Shown here in pieces: positions 1-9,476 of a stretch of 34,121 bases of DNA; position 1 is the first letter of the stretch; every line of letters starts with the position of its first letter. The notes under the pieces were generated by a model. It was not told the origin of the DNA, ran no database searches, and was given only the letters and a program-made list of their open reading frames with translations. The stretch lies in assembly GCA_040756575.1 (NCBI GenBank), contig JBFLYP010000024.1, forward strand, positions 1-34,121, read 5' to 3'. The position numbers were made by a program, and so were the translations under genes. The stretch is from DTYU01 sp040756575. GTDB lineage: Bacteria > Bacillota > Desulfotomaculia > Desulfotomaculales > Ammonificaceae.

Positions 1-1423
1 GAAGCCTGGCCAGCCAATCGGCAACCGCTTTGGCGGTCTGTTTTTCCTCAAAGCGGCCGGCGGCGTAGCGCGCTCCCTTGAAAAAGGTGTTACAAAGCTT
101 ATCTTCCTGCTCGATGCCGGAAAAACGACGGACCAGGTAAGAGAGAATCAGGGAGAGGACCTCCAGGGCGGCCTCCCGGCCGGTAAGCACGGCCTTATCC
201 TTCTCGCGGAAAACAAAGCCGGCAGGCATGATTTTAACCAGGCGTTCAATCGCTTCGTTGATCTTTTCCGAGTTGACCAGCGGGATGTAGCGGACGGAAA
301 AATTCCCGTCCGGATCAGTGATCACTTCCGGCAGGTATGCCGCTTCCCGGGCCAGCGCCCCGGCGACGGCGACGGCCAAGTTCAAAAACCTTGCCGATGG
401 AGAGTTGCCTTCTAAAGAGGGGTTCAAGGGCAGCTTCACAAAAAGCTCAAGCAGGCGGTCCGCGCCGGTTATTTCGCCGGATGTTTTTTTCAACGCTAAC
501 TTGCCGTTGATCGCTTCAGGAATTCTCTTGCTTGACTTTTCGCCCCTAAGAAAATCCACCCGCCCGCCGCCGGGGAAAACGAAGAAATTGACGTCGGACA
601 AGGTGAAACAGGCATTGGAGGGGTAAAGCAAGCAAAAATTAACATTTTCAAAGGAAATGCCGTTTTCCAGAAGGGTTAATTCTTCTATGGCCCTGGTGAC
701 GCCTTGATAAGCCTTTAGCAGGTATTTTTTGAAGTCCCCCGCCGGGTAGAACAAAGGAGAACCGGTTAACAGGACGGATAAGGCCTCTTTCCCCGCGTTC
801 TCGAAGGCCAGGTCGAGCGCCGCCTGATGCACCTGTTCACCTGCGGGCACGGTTACTTCGGTATAAGGGATAAAGGCATCCCTTTTCGTCTCCCCGGCAG
901 AAAAACCTGCGGCGTCCATCAGCTCACCGGCGCTTACCCCCCGGAGTTCAAAGATGATAAAGGGATTTTTGTCTATTTCGTTGGCTAAGAGGTAATACAC
1001 CGCGGCTAAGTGCTTGCAGGGGTTTGCCCAGTCGGGGCAGGAACAGCTCGCGGCGAGGTCTTTCCAGGAAGCCGGCAGGAGGCGAAGTTTTTGGTTCTGT
1101 AGCACCGCGAGCATCTCTTCCGGCAGATTTCCCAGCGACAACTGGGAAGCCAGTACAGGATTTTCGGCAATAACTGCTTTTATCTTCGCCTTTTGTTTCT
1201 CGTCAAACTTTCTTAGACTTATCTTTACCCTGTAGGGAGTGGGGCGGGAGCCCTTTACCCTGGCCAAAACCTCGCCGTTCTCAACCTGGATCTCCTTAAC
1301 CATCCCCCCGCTGGCGTATCTTCTGCCCCGCGGGAGCCTGTTGGTGTTGTAGTCGATCCTTTCCATCGCCTCGATCCAGGCGTTTCCCCACCACGTTTTT
1401 CCGAAGATCCTCCGGGTAGCCAT
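1..1423 (-). CDS. SWIM zinc-finger family protein, 3' end outside window
   Basis: Reading the minus strand from ATG at 1423 gives an uninterrupted frame of about 474 residues that leaves the window at position 1. The start reads MATRRIFGKTWWGNAWIEAM, typical of bacterial SWIM proteins. A SWIM-type zinc site follows: C127-S-C129, then C136-K-H138 in the context CSCPDWANPCKHLA. SWIM domains bind zinc and are thought to bind nucleic acid or protein. In many bacteria this family is encoded next to an SNF2-type helicase, which would lie beyond the left edge here (inference). A GGGCAGG-like ribosome site lies just upstream of the ATG. The frame stays open upstream, so a longer N-terminus is possible. 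Family call is firm; cellular role is not known. Confidence 0.85.
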   Translation of the reverse strand, partial: MATRRIFGKTWWGNAWIEAMERIDYNTNRLPRGRRYASGGMVKEIQVENGEVLARVKGSRPTPYRVKISLRKFDEKQKAKIKAVIAENPVLASQLSLGNLPEEMLAVLQNQKLRLLPASWKDLAASCSCPDWANPCKHLAAVYYLLANEIDKNPFIIFELRGVSAGELMDAAGFSAGETKRDAFIPYTEVTVPAGEQVHQAALDLAFENAGKEALSVLLTGSPLFYPAGDFKKYLLKAYQGVTRAIEELTLLENGISFENVNFCLLYPSNACFTLSDVNFFVFPGGGRVDFLRGEKSSKRIPEAINGKLALKKTSGEITGADRLLELFVKLPLNPSLEGNSPSARFLNLAVAVAGALAREAAYLPEVITDPDGNFSVRYIPLVNSEKINEAIERLVKIMPAGFVFREKDKAVLTGREAALEVLSLILSYLVRRFSGIEQEDKLCNTFFKGARYAAGRFEEKQTAKAVADWLARL

Positions 1424-2403
1424 CTCGACCTGCCCTTTCGTGAAACTTCTGTATGCTGCTTCTGCAGCCGGCTGCTCGTTCTCCGGCGCTGTCACATCGC
1501 TGTTTAAACGCCCTTCCAGAAACCAGTCCGGCGTCTTCTTGTATCTGCTTCGGGTTCTGCCTGTGCTCGGTTAACCTCTTTGTGCCGCACCAAATAAAAA
1601 CGGCCGCTATACGCAGAAAGAACCCGCCGTCTGCTGCGAAATTCTCCTGAAATATACCAGATTGTTGCTTCAAGCGTCAAGAACTATCCTTCTTCGGCAG
1701 TACTGAAGCAGGCAAATGGTTGAAATTCTCATATTGACCGGTCTATCGAAGCCGGCACTGTGAACTGGTCCGAGAAACATTCCCTACTCGGCCTGCAGAC
1801 GCTGGCCGTTCCGGATTTTAATGAAGATTAAGGTTTTGCGTAAATTTAGAGTGCTCGGAGTGACAGGAACCGCAGGGTACCCGTTACCGTGGTATAAACA
1901 GTTCAAGCGCACAGTGCCGCGCTGAAAAACGCGGTTTTAGACAAAATAGCTCTGGTAAGGGAGGAAAAAGTAACCAAGCGTCAAATTATTACGTAACACA
2001 CGGCCAACTATTATGGCTTTTTTAGGCCTAATTCTGACGGATTGAGGCTTAACAACGCAGGGTCGTTTTGTAGCGGAAGCTCGCGCTTGATTTCCAGGAA
2101 ATAGCGATGGCGATGAAAAAGAGACCGGAAGTGAAATCTCAATGGAATTCGCTACTATGCGTAATTCATTCAAAAGGTCTAACCTCTAACTTCCGGCCTC
2201 TAACCTCTAAAATGGCGGGCTGTGCCCGTTACAGCAGCTTGCTGTTAGATTGGGAAGTTGAGCCTTGGGAGTAAAGAAATTGCAATAGAATTTTAGCAAT
2301 ATGTCAGAAGCTGTAGGATAAGGCTGTACCCACCACAGTCTCCTTCATCAGAGAGTTCTTGAGATCCGGACTTTTACCTGATAGTAACCTCGGAGGGACG
2401 GTA
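1424..2403. other. Intergenic region between the SWIM gene and the CRISPR operon
   Basis: About 980 bases with no frame that resembles a protein. It contains two copies of the 12-mer TCTAACCTCTAA 21 bases apart (2178-2189 and 2199-2210), a small inverted repeat CAGCA/TGCTG near 2234-2245, and a candidate promoter near 2258. No repeats of CRISPR type are visible here. Confidence 0.6.
2258..2286 (+). promoter_or_regulatory. Candidate promoter for the type I-D operon
   Basis: TTGAGC (2258-2263), a 17-base spacer and TGCAAT (2281-2286) match the -35/-10 pattern at 4 of 6 positions each. It would give a leader of about 110 bases before cas10d. An overlapping imperfect inverted repeat ATTGC..GCAAT (2279-2300) could be an operator. 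Weak matches, so tentative. Confidence 0.3.
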
Positions 2404-5064
2404 ATGATAGATAGAAAACCTGTTTTCCAGAACGCAATTAACTGGATGCTTGATCGCGGCTGGAAGCGGCTTGGAGCCAAACGCAAGCAATTTGATCAAA
2501 GTCTATTCGAACACACGTTGATTGAATTAGACGTCGCTTTGCAGCTTCTACCGATTTTGAAGCAGCCCTCCCATTTCAACCTAACGACAGAAGAAGAACA
2601 GATTTTAGTTGTTTCTCTCGTTGCCCATGATATCGGTAAAGAACGCCCGGAGTGGCAAGATTATCTATTGGGTAGACGGGATTTCGTTTCCGATGTTGAC
2701 CCGGAACTGACCAGGGCGGCTCTGCCTGATTTGTGTTCGGCGTTGGGCTTTTCTGGTTTGCATTCGAAGGTAATGGCTGTTATCGAGAACTGCGTGAATC
2801 TACACATGAGTCATGAGCGTCGAGATGCGAATGTTGTACTGGCGATATTCCAGGGTGCCGACCGTTGGTATACTCTGGCCAATCTGGTATACCACATTGA
2901 CAACATTTGCTCAGCTAAAGGAGTCTTCGAAGCGAAAGCTGCATTTGAGCGGAGCATACTGGCAAAGCATCTCAGAGTAACCTATCATCAGGTAAGTATC
3001 CGGGGGGTCTCTACGACCGCCTTGCATCGGGCAGCGCTGGACAGTTTTCAGGAAGCGGGCTGGACACCGCTTTTGCATTTCAGCGATGCTACTCTATACG
3101 TTTGCTCGGCAGCCAAGCCGGTTCTGGAGCCGAGACCCGATCAGATCGAAGCCCGGTTGGTTCAGATATTGAAAGAGGCTACGGGTAAAGACGTGACCCA
3201 ATTCATCGTTGGTAGTCCAACCGCTAATATATTGCCTAAACCCGATTTATTCGAATACAGCGAAATTCTAATGTATCTTGAAGCGGCGACGCGCAAGATT
3301 GGAAGAAAATCATTCGCGATGGCTTACGAACGTGAAAAGAAGCGCGTGGCCAGTGGAAGACCTGCAGCTACTGGTAGAGGCAAGAGCAAGGCGGAGGTAA
3401 TTGAGGATTACTGGGCGAGAAAGGGAAAGACCGGCGAACGCTACTCCTCTGAGATGGATCGCGACGCTGAGCGGATTTCTACTGCCCATCCCAATATTTT
3501 GGCATTTAAGCTTTTCAAGGCTGCTATGAAACCGGATTTTATTGGAGATGGTGGTGTAAGAATCGCCCGGCAAGAATACGAAGCCGTATTTGGGGCCGGA
3601 TCTTGGGATAGCCTTCTCAGCACATCAACGTTGATGCCGGCCCAGGATATGGCTAAGACGGTGGATTTATTCTGGCAACTACCTGGACAGCAATTTGGGC
3701 TGGCAGTGAGAACCCTTGAAGAGTTAGCTCCAGAGAAGCGTACTGAATTACTCGTTGACACATTAGCCCAAATTGCCGGTAAGGTTTACGCGGCAATCCC
3801 AAACCCGCCGACACGGGCAACCCTGGCTCGGAAGATGGCAGCCAGTTTTATCCATGACCTGGTAAGTCCGGCTGTACAGGTTGACCTATCCGAACTGGCC
3901 CGGCAACAGATGGAATTTTATGCGGTATCAAAGTCTTTTGCCGGGAAGCAGACTAAAAAAGCGCGCTATATATGTCCCGTTTGTAACACTAAATTCGAGG
4001 AGGGTGTTAGAGCTAAAGCTGATTTTATTGACAATCCAGAGTCTCATACAAACCGAGGAATTGCCCATGGTCCATTTGGCTACATTACTCTCTGCAAGAG
4101 TTGCTACTACGAACGCATCCTGCGCCAGCTTCTTTTAGGCGAGCGAGCGGCTGAATTAATCATCGTCTTCCCCCGTATGAATGTTGGCCCTGGTGCCGGG
4201 GAACTCCTGGTGCGTAAAGCCGAGGCTCTCTACAACAGGGCTTACGCGCTAATGGTTGGTGATACGGACGACCCTGATCGCCGTCTCTGGCTGGCTTTTA
4301 CATCGTTCATTGCCGAACAGATGATGCAGCAAGACCTGTATCGTCTTGCGCCGGAACAATTCGTTGATTTGTTAACTTACCGGTCGAGTGAGGAAAACAG
4401 ACGTAAAAACCGACGGGAGCTTGAAAAGAGGCTTCAGGAGCAGTATGAGGGTAACCTGGAAGCAGCCAATGATGAATGGGGGAGAGATTTTAAGACGTGG
4501 GCCGAAGCCACTGAGGCTGTGTACGCGAATCAAGTAGCCGATCCTATAGCCCGGCAGATTCGGGCCGACGTCTACCGTTTATATCCCCAGATGCAGTTGG
4601 TGTGCCAGACGCCACATATGATCATACTTCCGGTGAACTATACCATTAAGCTCAAGGACGACTCCGAAGCCAATGCTGCATTGCGCCGGACCTTTGTGGC
4701 TCTCCTTTTGGGTTTGAACCTAGACGCATCGGTTGCAATTGTACGCGACAGCGACCAGATTGACTTTCAGGGCGGCGAGGGAGTGGCCTTTGTGCCAGCG
4801 GTGGCTACTGTCCGCGAATTGATTGGTTCCAACTGGGTGCCTCTCAGCGAGGCCGAGCGGTGGTTACGAGCCCTCGGGATTGCCAGCATCTTGGCGAATG
4901 CCGGACAGTACTCTGTCCGCTCCGGCCTGTTTGAAGTACTAACGGCTCCCACGGCTGGCCATGTGCTCCGACGGATTGAGCAGAAGAAGGCTATGGAAAG
5001 GCAACCGTTAACCTACCGGGATATCACTTATTTACGGGTTTTTGCGGAGGTGATGCAGCGGTAA
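2404..5064 (+). CDS. cas10d: Type I-D CRISPR large subunit Cas10d (Csc3) with HD nuclease domain
   Basis: 886 residues. The N-terminal HD phosphohydrolase-type domain shows H37 and the H75-D76 pair in VAHDIGKE. In type I-D, the target-cleaving HD nuclease sits on Cas10d rather than on Cas3. A four-cysteine zinc site lies mid-protein: C524-P-V-C527 and C564-K-S-C567. No GGDD cyclase motif is present; the nearest string is GDTDD at 619-623, so no cyclic-oligonucleotide synthesis is expected. ATG at 2404 is chosen because GGAGGG lies 6 bases upstream; an in-frame TTG at 2359 would add 15 residues without such a site. In studied I-D systems the small subunit Cas11d is translated from inside the 3' part of this gene. 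Candidate internal starts exist here (ATGs after 4177) but none has a strong ribosome site. First gene of the effector operon. Confidence 0.9.
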   Translation: MIDRKPVFQNAINWMLDRGWKRLGAKRKQFDQSLFEHTLIELDVALQLLPILKQPSHFNLTTEEEQILVVSLVAHDIGKERPEWQDYLLGRRDFVSDVDPELTRAALPDLCSALGFSGLHSKVMAVIENCVNLHMSHERRDANVVLAIFQGADRWYTLANLVYHIDNICSAKGVFEAKAAFERSILAKHLRVTYHQVSIRGVSTTALHRAALDSFQEAGWTPLLHFSDATLYVCSAAKPVLEPRPDQIEARLVQILKEATGKDVTQFIVGSPTANILPKPDLFEYSEILMYLEAATRKIGRKSFAMAYEREKKRVASGRPAATGRGKSKAEVIEDYWARKGKTGERYSSEMDRDAERISTAHPNILAFKLFKAAMKPDFIGDGGVRIARQEYEAVFGAGSWDSLLSTSTLMPAQDMAKTVDLFWQLPGQQFGLAVRTLEELAPEKRTELLVDTLAQIAGKVYAAIPNPPTRATLARKMAASFIHDLVSPAVQVDLSELARQQMEFYAVSKSFAGKQTKKARYICPVCNTKFEEGVRAKADFIDNPESHTNRGIAHGPFGYITLCKSCYYERILRQLLLGERAAELIIVFPRMNVGPGAGELLVRKAEALYNRAYALMVGDTDDPDRRLWLAFTSFIAEQMMQQDLYRLAPEQFVDLLTYRSSEENRRKNRRELEKRLQEQYEGNLEAANDEWGRDFKTWAEATEAVYANQVADPIARQIRADVYRLYPQMQLVCQTPHMIILPVNYTIKLKDDSEANAALRRTFVALLLGLNLDASVAIVRDSDQIDFQGGEGVAFVPAVATVRELIGSNWVPLSEAERWLRALGIASILANAGQYSVRSGLFEVLTAPTAGHVLRRIEQKKAMERQPLTYRDITYLRVFAEVMQR

Positions 5065-5129
5065 AAAGGGAAAACCCAACGTTCAAGAAAAGCTGGATTA
5101 TACAATTCATGATGGTAAGGGGGGGTCTC

Positions 5130-5777
5130 ATGCGAGTACCGATCTTTGTTAGGGTTGAACGGTTCGACTTGGACAGTGTTGGGTCGGAGATTGAGACCGT
5201 TCGCGACTGCTTCGACCGCTATCTGGATAGCTATCCGGTTAAATCGGCGCGCTCAAAGCACAGTCTTATGGGTCCGGTCGGCAAGGTGCTGCAGGAAGCA
5301 CGTACAGGTAAGTGGGACGCCGAATCCCTGGCTGGCTATGCCCTTAACATCCATCTCTCCAACCCTAAGGCCAAAGGCTACATCAGCCAGGAATCTCGGG
5401 AGGCCTTACAGGAGGGGGTTGAACGTTTACTGAAGTTGCTGAAAGAAATCCCGGTTACAGCTCAGGATAAAATTGTGGATCGCGTTGATTACGGCTTGTA
5501 CTTTCTCCGGCGGGCGAAGGGACTTGAATGGCTTGAGACTATACGTAAGGAGTTTACTAAGTTCCTGCGTGAAAAGTACGGTAGTCCGGAAAAGTTGGCT
5601 GAGGCGTGGGGTGGTAAACCCGAGGACTATGGGGCAGACTTCGCAAAAATACCATACCCCAGCAAGAGGATGTTCGCTGAAGCTACCAGCCAAAAGAAAG
5701 ATGACATTATTGAGTTCGTTAAGCAAGCCGAACTTAAAGGCTATGAGCTTGTTGAGGAAGAAGAGGAGGAGATGTAA
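5130..5777 (+). CDS. Unassigned 215-aa protein inside the type I-D operon
   Basis: Not recognised as a known Cas family. It lies between cas10d and csc2, and its stop codon overlaps the csc2 start by one base (TAATG), so it is co-transcribed and probably translationally coupled. ATG at 5130 is preferred because a G-rich site (TAAGGGGGGG) precedes it; ATGs at 5109 and 5112 are alternatives. The protein looks largely helical. It has a basic middle, the segment EFTKFLREKYGSPEKLAEAWG, which resembles a stretch common in GH42-type beta-galactosidases, and an acidic tail (EEEEEE then M). No glycine-rich Cas6 loop, no zinc site and no nuclease motif are visible. Candidate roles are a separately encoded small (Cas11-like) subunit, an accessory factor or a regulator; all are inference. 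Confidence 0.8.
   Translation: MRVPIFVRVERFDLDSVGSEIETVRDCFDRYLDSYPVKSARSKHSLMGPVGKVLQEARTGKWDAESLAGYALNIHLSNPKAKGYISQESREALQEGVERLLKLLKEIPVTAQDKIVDRVDYGLYFLRRAKGLEWLETIRKEFTKFLREKYGSPEKLAEAWGGKPEDYGADFAKIPYPSKRMFAEATSQKKDDIIEFVKQAELKGYELVEEEEEEM
5764..5770 (+). promoter_or_regulatory. Ribosome binding site of csc2 inside the preceding gene
   Basis: AGGAGGA sits 6 bases before the csc2 ATG, inside the glutamate-rich end of the upstream gene. The acidic tail of that protein is therefore partly dictated by the csc2 ribosome site (GAG/GAA codons). Confidence 0.6.
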
Positions 5778-6721
5778 TGACCATAAACGGTGCTTTCGCC
5801 AAAGTCCAGCCTTATCTGGTTGAACGCCCCCGGCCCCTTATCGGTGCAGAGACAATACAATTGATTATCATGCGCGAGATATTGGACTACACCATCTTGC
5901 GCACAGAGGAAACCCGGGAATTAAATACAGTACATACGCCACTTTCAGCGTGCAAGGCCGATGAGCCGGTGCGTCGGGTGGCATTTCTGGCTACCAAGCA
6001 GAAAGCCGCCGAATCACGGGAACTTGAGCATCTGCTCCGAACGGCTACGGCTAAAGCAGGTTTATCATATCCTGATTGTTACCTTAAGGACAACCTGTGC
6101 ATGCAGTGTCCGCGCTGCGGGCTCTATGGGGGGACGAGCACCGTCGCTGGCCAACAAGAGCGGGCAAATATCAAGCACCGCATTGAATACTCCACAGCCT
6201 TCTCACTACTTCCGTTTGATGACATTGGAGCGGCTTTCACTTTCAATGCTATTAACGACCGCAATCAGACAACGGGTCAAGCGTTAGGGCAGCGTTTTGC
6301 TGTTCAACCAGCCACGCTATTTCCTTCGGTGATTACGCTCAAAAGCGTGACCCAGCAGGAGTTGATTCTGGCGGTCAAGACCCTTTTGGCTTGCAAGAGC
6401 TATGGCGCAGAAAGTCGCATCGGCGGAGATGTTCGTAACAGTATCTGGGGTGTGATCGCGGGGTGGGAAGAGGTAATTACCTCGTTGGAGCTGACTCTGG
6501 AATTGGCTGACAGTCTGAACTCCCTGAGCCCTGATACGGTAAAAGCGATTATCGAAGACAAATATAAGCCAATGGCTGGCAATCCAAAGCAGATTGTTGT
6601 GTTTGAAACGGCAGAGGCTGCATCTCTTGTTAAAGCATGTGCTGAAGTCGATTTGGATAAAGCGTTTTTGGAAAAGGCATATCAGGACATTGCTCACTAT
6701 CGTGCCGAACAACTTGGTTGA
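5777..6721 (+). CDS. csc2: Type I-D backbone protein Csc2 (Cas7 family)
   Basis: 314 residues. Csc2 is the Cas7-type RRM protein that polymerises along crRNA in the I-D Cascade complex. The visible hallmark is a cysteine cluster C108-M-Q-C111-P-R-C114-G with a following Gly-rich loop (LYGG), as expected for the zinc-containing insertion of Csc2. N-terminal YLVERPRPLIGAETIQLII and the later FPSVITLKSVTQQELILAV are in the style of this family. ATG at 5777 overlaps the previous stop codon. csc1 follows after a short gap, with the normal I-D gene order csc2-csc1. The length is usual for the family. Assigned by motif and context. Confidence 0.88.
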   Translation: MTINGAFAKVQPYLVERPRPLIGAETIQLIIMREILDYTILRTEETRELNTVHTPLSACKADEPVRRVAFLATKQKAAESRELEHLLRTATAKAGLSYPDCYLKDNLCMQCPRCGLYGGTSTVAGQQERANIKHRIEYSTAFSLLPFDDIGAAFTFNAINDRNQTTGQALGQRFAVQPATLFPSVITLKSVTQQELILAVKTLLACKSYGAESRIGGDVRNSIWGVIAGWEEVITSLELTLELADSLNSLSPDTVKAIIEDKYKPMAGNPKQIVVFETAEAASLVKACAEVDLDKAFLEKAYQDIAHYRAEQLG

Positions 6722-6738
6722 TAGTGCTGGAGGTATGT

Positions 6739-7458
6739 ATGAGTCACGTCATTTCGCTGCGCGAGCACGGCGTACGGCTATTTGCTTGCCGGCTGTATAA
6801 CCACGATTATCTTTGGTTTTCATCCTATGAGATCAGCAAACTCTCCACGGTCCTGCCGGTACTGCATAACTATGCTTTAACTTACTCGCTGGGGGATTTT
6901 TCTCATGGTATCTCATGGGGAATAGGACCGCGTTATGAGGAGGATCTGTTGCGGATTCCGCTATATGCGACCCCGGCCATAGCAACTTTCTGGAGCCGTA
7001 CGCGTATCACCTATAATGCAGTCAACTCCCGGTCATTGCGTACTGACGATGCGCCGCGCGGAATCAACTCGCCCGACCTGGGCTGGCGTAACTACCTTGA
7101 CCCGGTTTATCCTGCCGATGATCGTGCTGCTCAACAATTGGGGTTTGCTTGCTACGTATTTACTTTCGATGGCCGGCAGCCAAAAGGAGTAACGCGTTTA
7201 GGCAAGAAGGGCGCAGCCATGCGCATCCGCTGGGAAGAGATCGAGAAGCTGCTGGCGGTTTTTCGGGAAGAGCCGGTGCACCCAACACATCCTTTAAACC
7301 CACTGGATATTTCCGGAGAAGTTATTTCTTTTCAGCCCGTAAGTATACCGCCTCATCTGCTATTGCGTACCGCCGAAGTAACGAAGGACTGGTTTATTTT
7401 TTCTGGGCCGCATCGGGTGCACGTGCCGAGAAGGGTGTTAAAATATTGCCAAGCATAA
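6739..7458 (+). CDS. csc1: Type I-D protein Csc1 (Cas5 family)
   Basis: 239 residues. Csc1 is the Cas5-type subunit that caps the 5' handle of crRNA in type I-D Cascade. Family-style strings are FSSYEIS, VLHNYALTYSLGD and YATPAIATFW near the N-terminus. ATG at 6739 has GGAGG five bases upstream (6729-6733); an in-frame TTG at 6718 would overlap csc2 and lacks a site. The end of the gene overlaps the proposed TTG start of cas3' by 13 bases, indicating one polycistronic unit. Confidence 0.85.
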   Translation: MSHVISLREHGVRLFACRLYNHDYLWFSSYEISKLSTVLPVLHNYALTYSLGDFSHGISWGIGPRYEEDLLRIPLYATPAIATFWSRTRITYNAVNSRSLRTDDAPRGINSPDLGWRNYLDPVYPADDRAAQQLGFACYVFTFDGRQPKGVTRLGKKGAAMRIRWEEIEKLLAVFREEPVHPTHPLNPLDISGEVISFQPVSIPPHLLLRTAEVTKDWFIFSGPHRVHVPRRVLKYCQA

Positions 7459-9464
7459 CCGCCCGCCCCCTAACTCTGCCGTTGATCCGGCATCCGGCAA
7501 CGTTCCATACGCTTTACCCCCATCAGGCAGCGATGCTCGATGCCTGGGAGAACCACGATGCTTTCTTACTGGTGACCAAAACAGGCACGGGCAAGACCAT
7601 CGCCGCGATCCTGCCCGTGCTCAAGCATCGCCAACGGGCTATTTGCGTTTATCCGACCAATGAACTTATACGTGATCAGGTGCGCAATATTGCACAGATC
7701 GCCGAGCGGGAAGGATTCAGAGTTTGCATCCAGACGCCCGATACAATGGCGGAAGAGTATGCTTCGGCCGATGTAATTTTGGTACATATTGACGCTCACG
7801 TTCTGGAAGCTTGGTGCAAGAAACGGCACTGGCGGGAAAAGTGGCGGGCACTGCGAGAACTACTGGAAGCCGACAAACCCAAGATCGTTCTGACCAATCC
7901 GGACATCCTGTTTCTGATCTTCGCCTTGCGATACCACGCCGAGCCTTTGGCTGCACTACCAGGCTACCACGCCTTAATTGTAGACGAGTTTCATCTCTAT
8001 TCGGGCGTTGAACTGGCTCACGCGCTGTTTATGTTACACTTGGGGCGCAGCCTGAGGGCATTTGATAAAATCCTGCTGCTTTCAGCTACACCAGCACCAG
8101 AAGTTAATAAGCTTCTTGAACAGGTACTCGACAATCCTTTACGTATAGACGTTTCGGCGACGTCTGTACATCCTATCGTTAGTGAACGGCAGGCTATGAA
8201 GCGTGTAGAGGTCTTCCCACGCTTAGTCGGTCAGGATGTTGTGGAGACAGCTATCCAGATAATTCAGGAGATCCATAGGGACATCCGGCAACGGAGACGG
8301 AGTAGCCCGTCGCTTGATTATGTACCAGCGGTGGTCGTGCTTAACTCGGTAGTCAACGCTATCCGACTGGAGGATCGTTTAGTTGAGGAAGGGTTTCCGC
8401 GCCAGGAAATGGCTATTATACGGGGATTATCAGCGAAAGAGGTACGTGATACAGCAAGAAAACTGATCGCCATTGGCACTTCTGCTATCGAAGTGGGTAT
8501 AGACTTTCAATGTGACTACCTAATCTTCGAGGCTGGCGAGGCCGCATCGTTTATGCAACGTTTTGGCCGGGTAGGCCGTCACAATCCGGGTGTTGCTTAC
8601 GTGTTGTGTCCGCAAAACGTTTTACTCGGCATTGAGGCTCTGCGTGAGGTAAAAGGACCGGAGGTAGATCGGGGTGACCTGGAAGAGCAGGTATATGCGT
8701 GGTACCCCAGTATAGACGCGAGGCCCTGGTTTGTCAGAACTTTTATGGGTTTGCTATCGTCTTTTACATTGGCTGAAAACTTGATAAAACGGGTTCGCGA
8801 AGACTTTAAAGCCACTTCAGAGCAGGTGTCCGCAGTCGAAACGCAGGTAGAAAACCTTTACGCTTCTTATGTTCAAAAGATAGGGTGTTCAGATAAGATG
8901 CTTCGACGGGTCTTGCGCCATCTCCGCAAGGCACGCCACCACGAACCTGGCTATAAATGGCTTGCGGTTTATCATGACCTCAATACGTTTCGGACCTCTT
9001 TGCCAAGCGAATGGGTTCTCGATTTTGCCGAGTTGGAACGCAGAGGTGGCGATTGGGAAAAGGCCAAATACACGGTTGATGTAGCTACTTTGTTGCGTCA
9101 AGCGGAAGGCTTGCGATTTAAAGAAAAAATCCCGCATCCGGACGGCGGAATGGGAATGCTTACAGTTAAAGGCTACGGGCGGTATAAAAAGGTCTGGGTC
9201 ATACCGACTTTTACGGACGATCAATGTGGTATCCCGTTCTGTACCAGCGACTTCCCGGATTTACACTTCATCCAGGAAGGCCATAAAACTTCAGTCTCGC
9301 ACCTAATGACTTTTCGGGATCATGTCTTTGTTATAGTGCCCAAAACCATTCTATCTAACTTAGACTGGCGTTCGCCGGTCTTTGAATGTGGACGGCATCT
9401 GATCGGCTTTGACGGCACGGCACTGATGTTATTAGAGCTTTTTAATCTGGAGATGGGAATTTAG
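7446..9464 (+). CDS. cas3: Type I-D CRISPR helicase Cas3' (no HD domain)
   Basis: 672 residues from TTG at 7446, which has AAGGGTG about 9 bases upstream. No ATG or GTG lies near the natural N-terminus, and reading further upstream only runs through csc1 in another frame. Superfamily 2 helicase motifs are complete: Walker A TKTGTGKT (44-51), DEFH box (180-183), motif III SAT (213-215) and motif VI QRFGRVGR (371-378). The HD nuclease is absent, as expected for I-D, where HD is on Cas10d. The helicase unwinds DNA marked by the Csc complex. The C-terminus ends GFDGTALMLLELFNLEMGI and appears intact. Confidence 0.9.
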   Translation: MPSITARPLTLPLIRHPATFHTLYPHQAAMLDAWENHDAFLLVTKTGTGKTIAAILPVLKHRQRAICVYPTNELIRDQVRNIAQIAEREGFRVCIQTPDTMAEEYASADVILVHIDAHVLEAWCKKRHWREKWRALRELLEADKPKIVLTNPDILFLIFALRYHAEPLAALPGYHALIVDEFHLYSGVELAHALFMLHLGRSLRAFDKILLLSATPAPEVNKLLEQVLDNPLRIDVSATSVHPIVSERQAMKRVEVFPRLVGQDVVETAIQIIQEIHRDIRQRRRSSPSLDYVPAVVVLNSVVNAIRLEDRLVEEGFPRQEMAIIRGLSAKEVRDTARKLIAIGTSAIEVGIDFQCDYLIFEAGEAASFMQRFGRVGRHNPGVAYVLCPQNVLLGIEALREVKGPEVDRGDLEEQVYAWYPSIDARPWFVRTFMGLLSSFTLAENLIKRVREDFKATSEQVSAVETQVENLYASYVQKIGCSDKMLRRVLRHLRKARHHEPGYKWLAVYHDLNTFRTSLPSEWVLDFAELERRGGDWEKAKYTVDVATLLRQAEGLRFKEKIPHPDGGMGMLTVKGYGRYKKVWVIPTFTDDQCGIPFCTSDFPDLHFIQEGHKTSVSHLMTFRDHVFVIVPKTILSNLDWRSPVFECGRHLIGFDGTALMLLELFNLEMGI

Positions 9465-9476
9465 ACGGACGATTAG

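Noticed and set aside
318..626. 102-codon plus-strand frame
   Set aside because: Shadow of the SWIM gene on the opposite strand, with low-complexity composition.
1296..1673. 125-codon minus-strand frame
   Set aside because: It overlaps the start of the SWIM gene in another frame and has no family features; the SWIM reading frame is clearly the coding one.
7149..7445. Upstream extension of cas3' into csc1
   Set aside because: The extra residues come from csc1 read in another frame; Cas3' family proteins start near the TTG at 7446.
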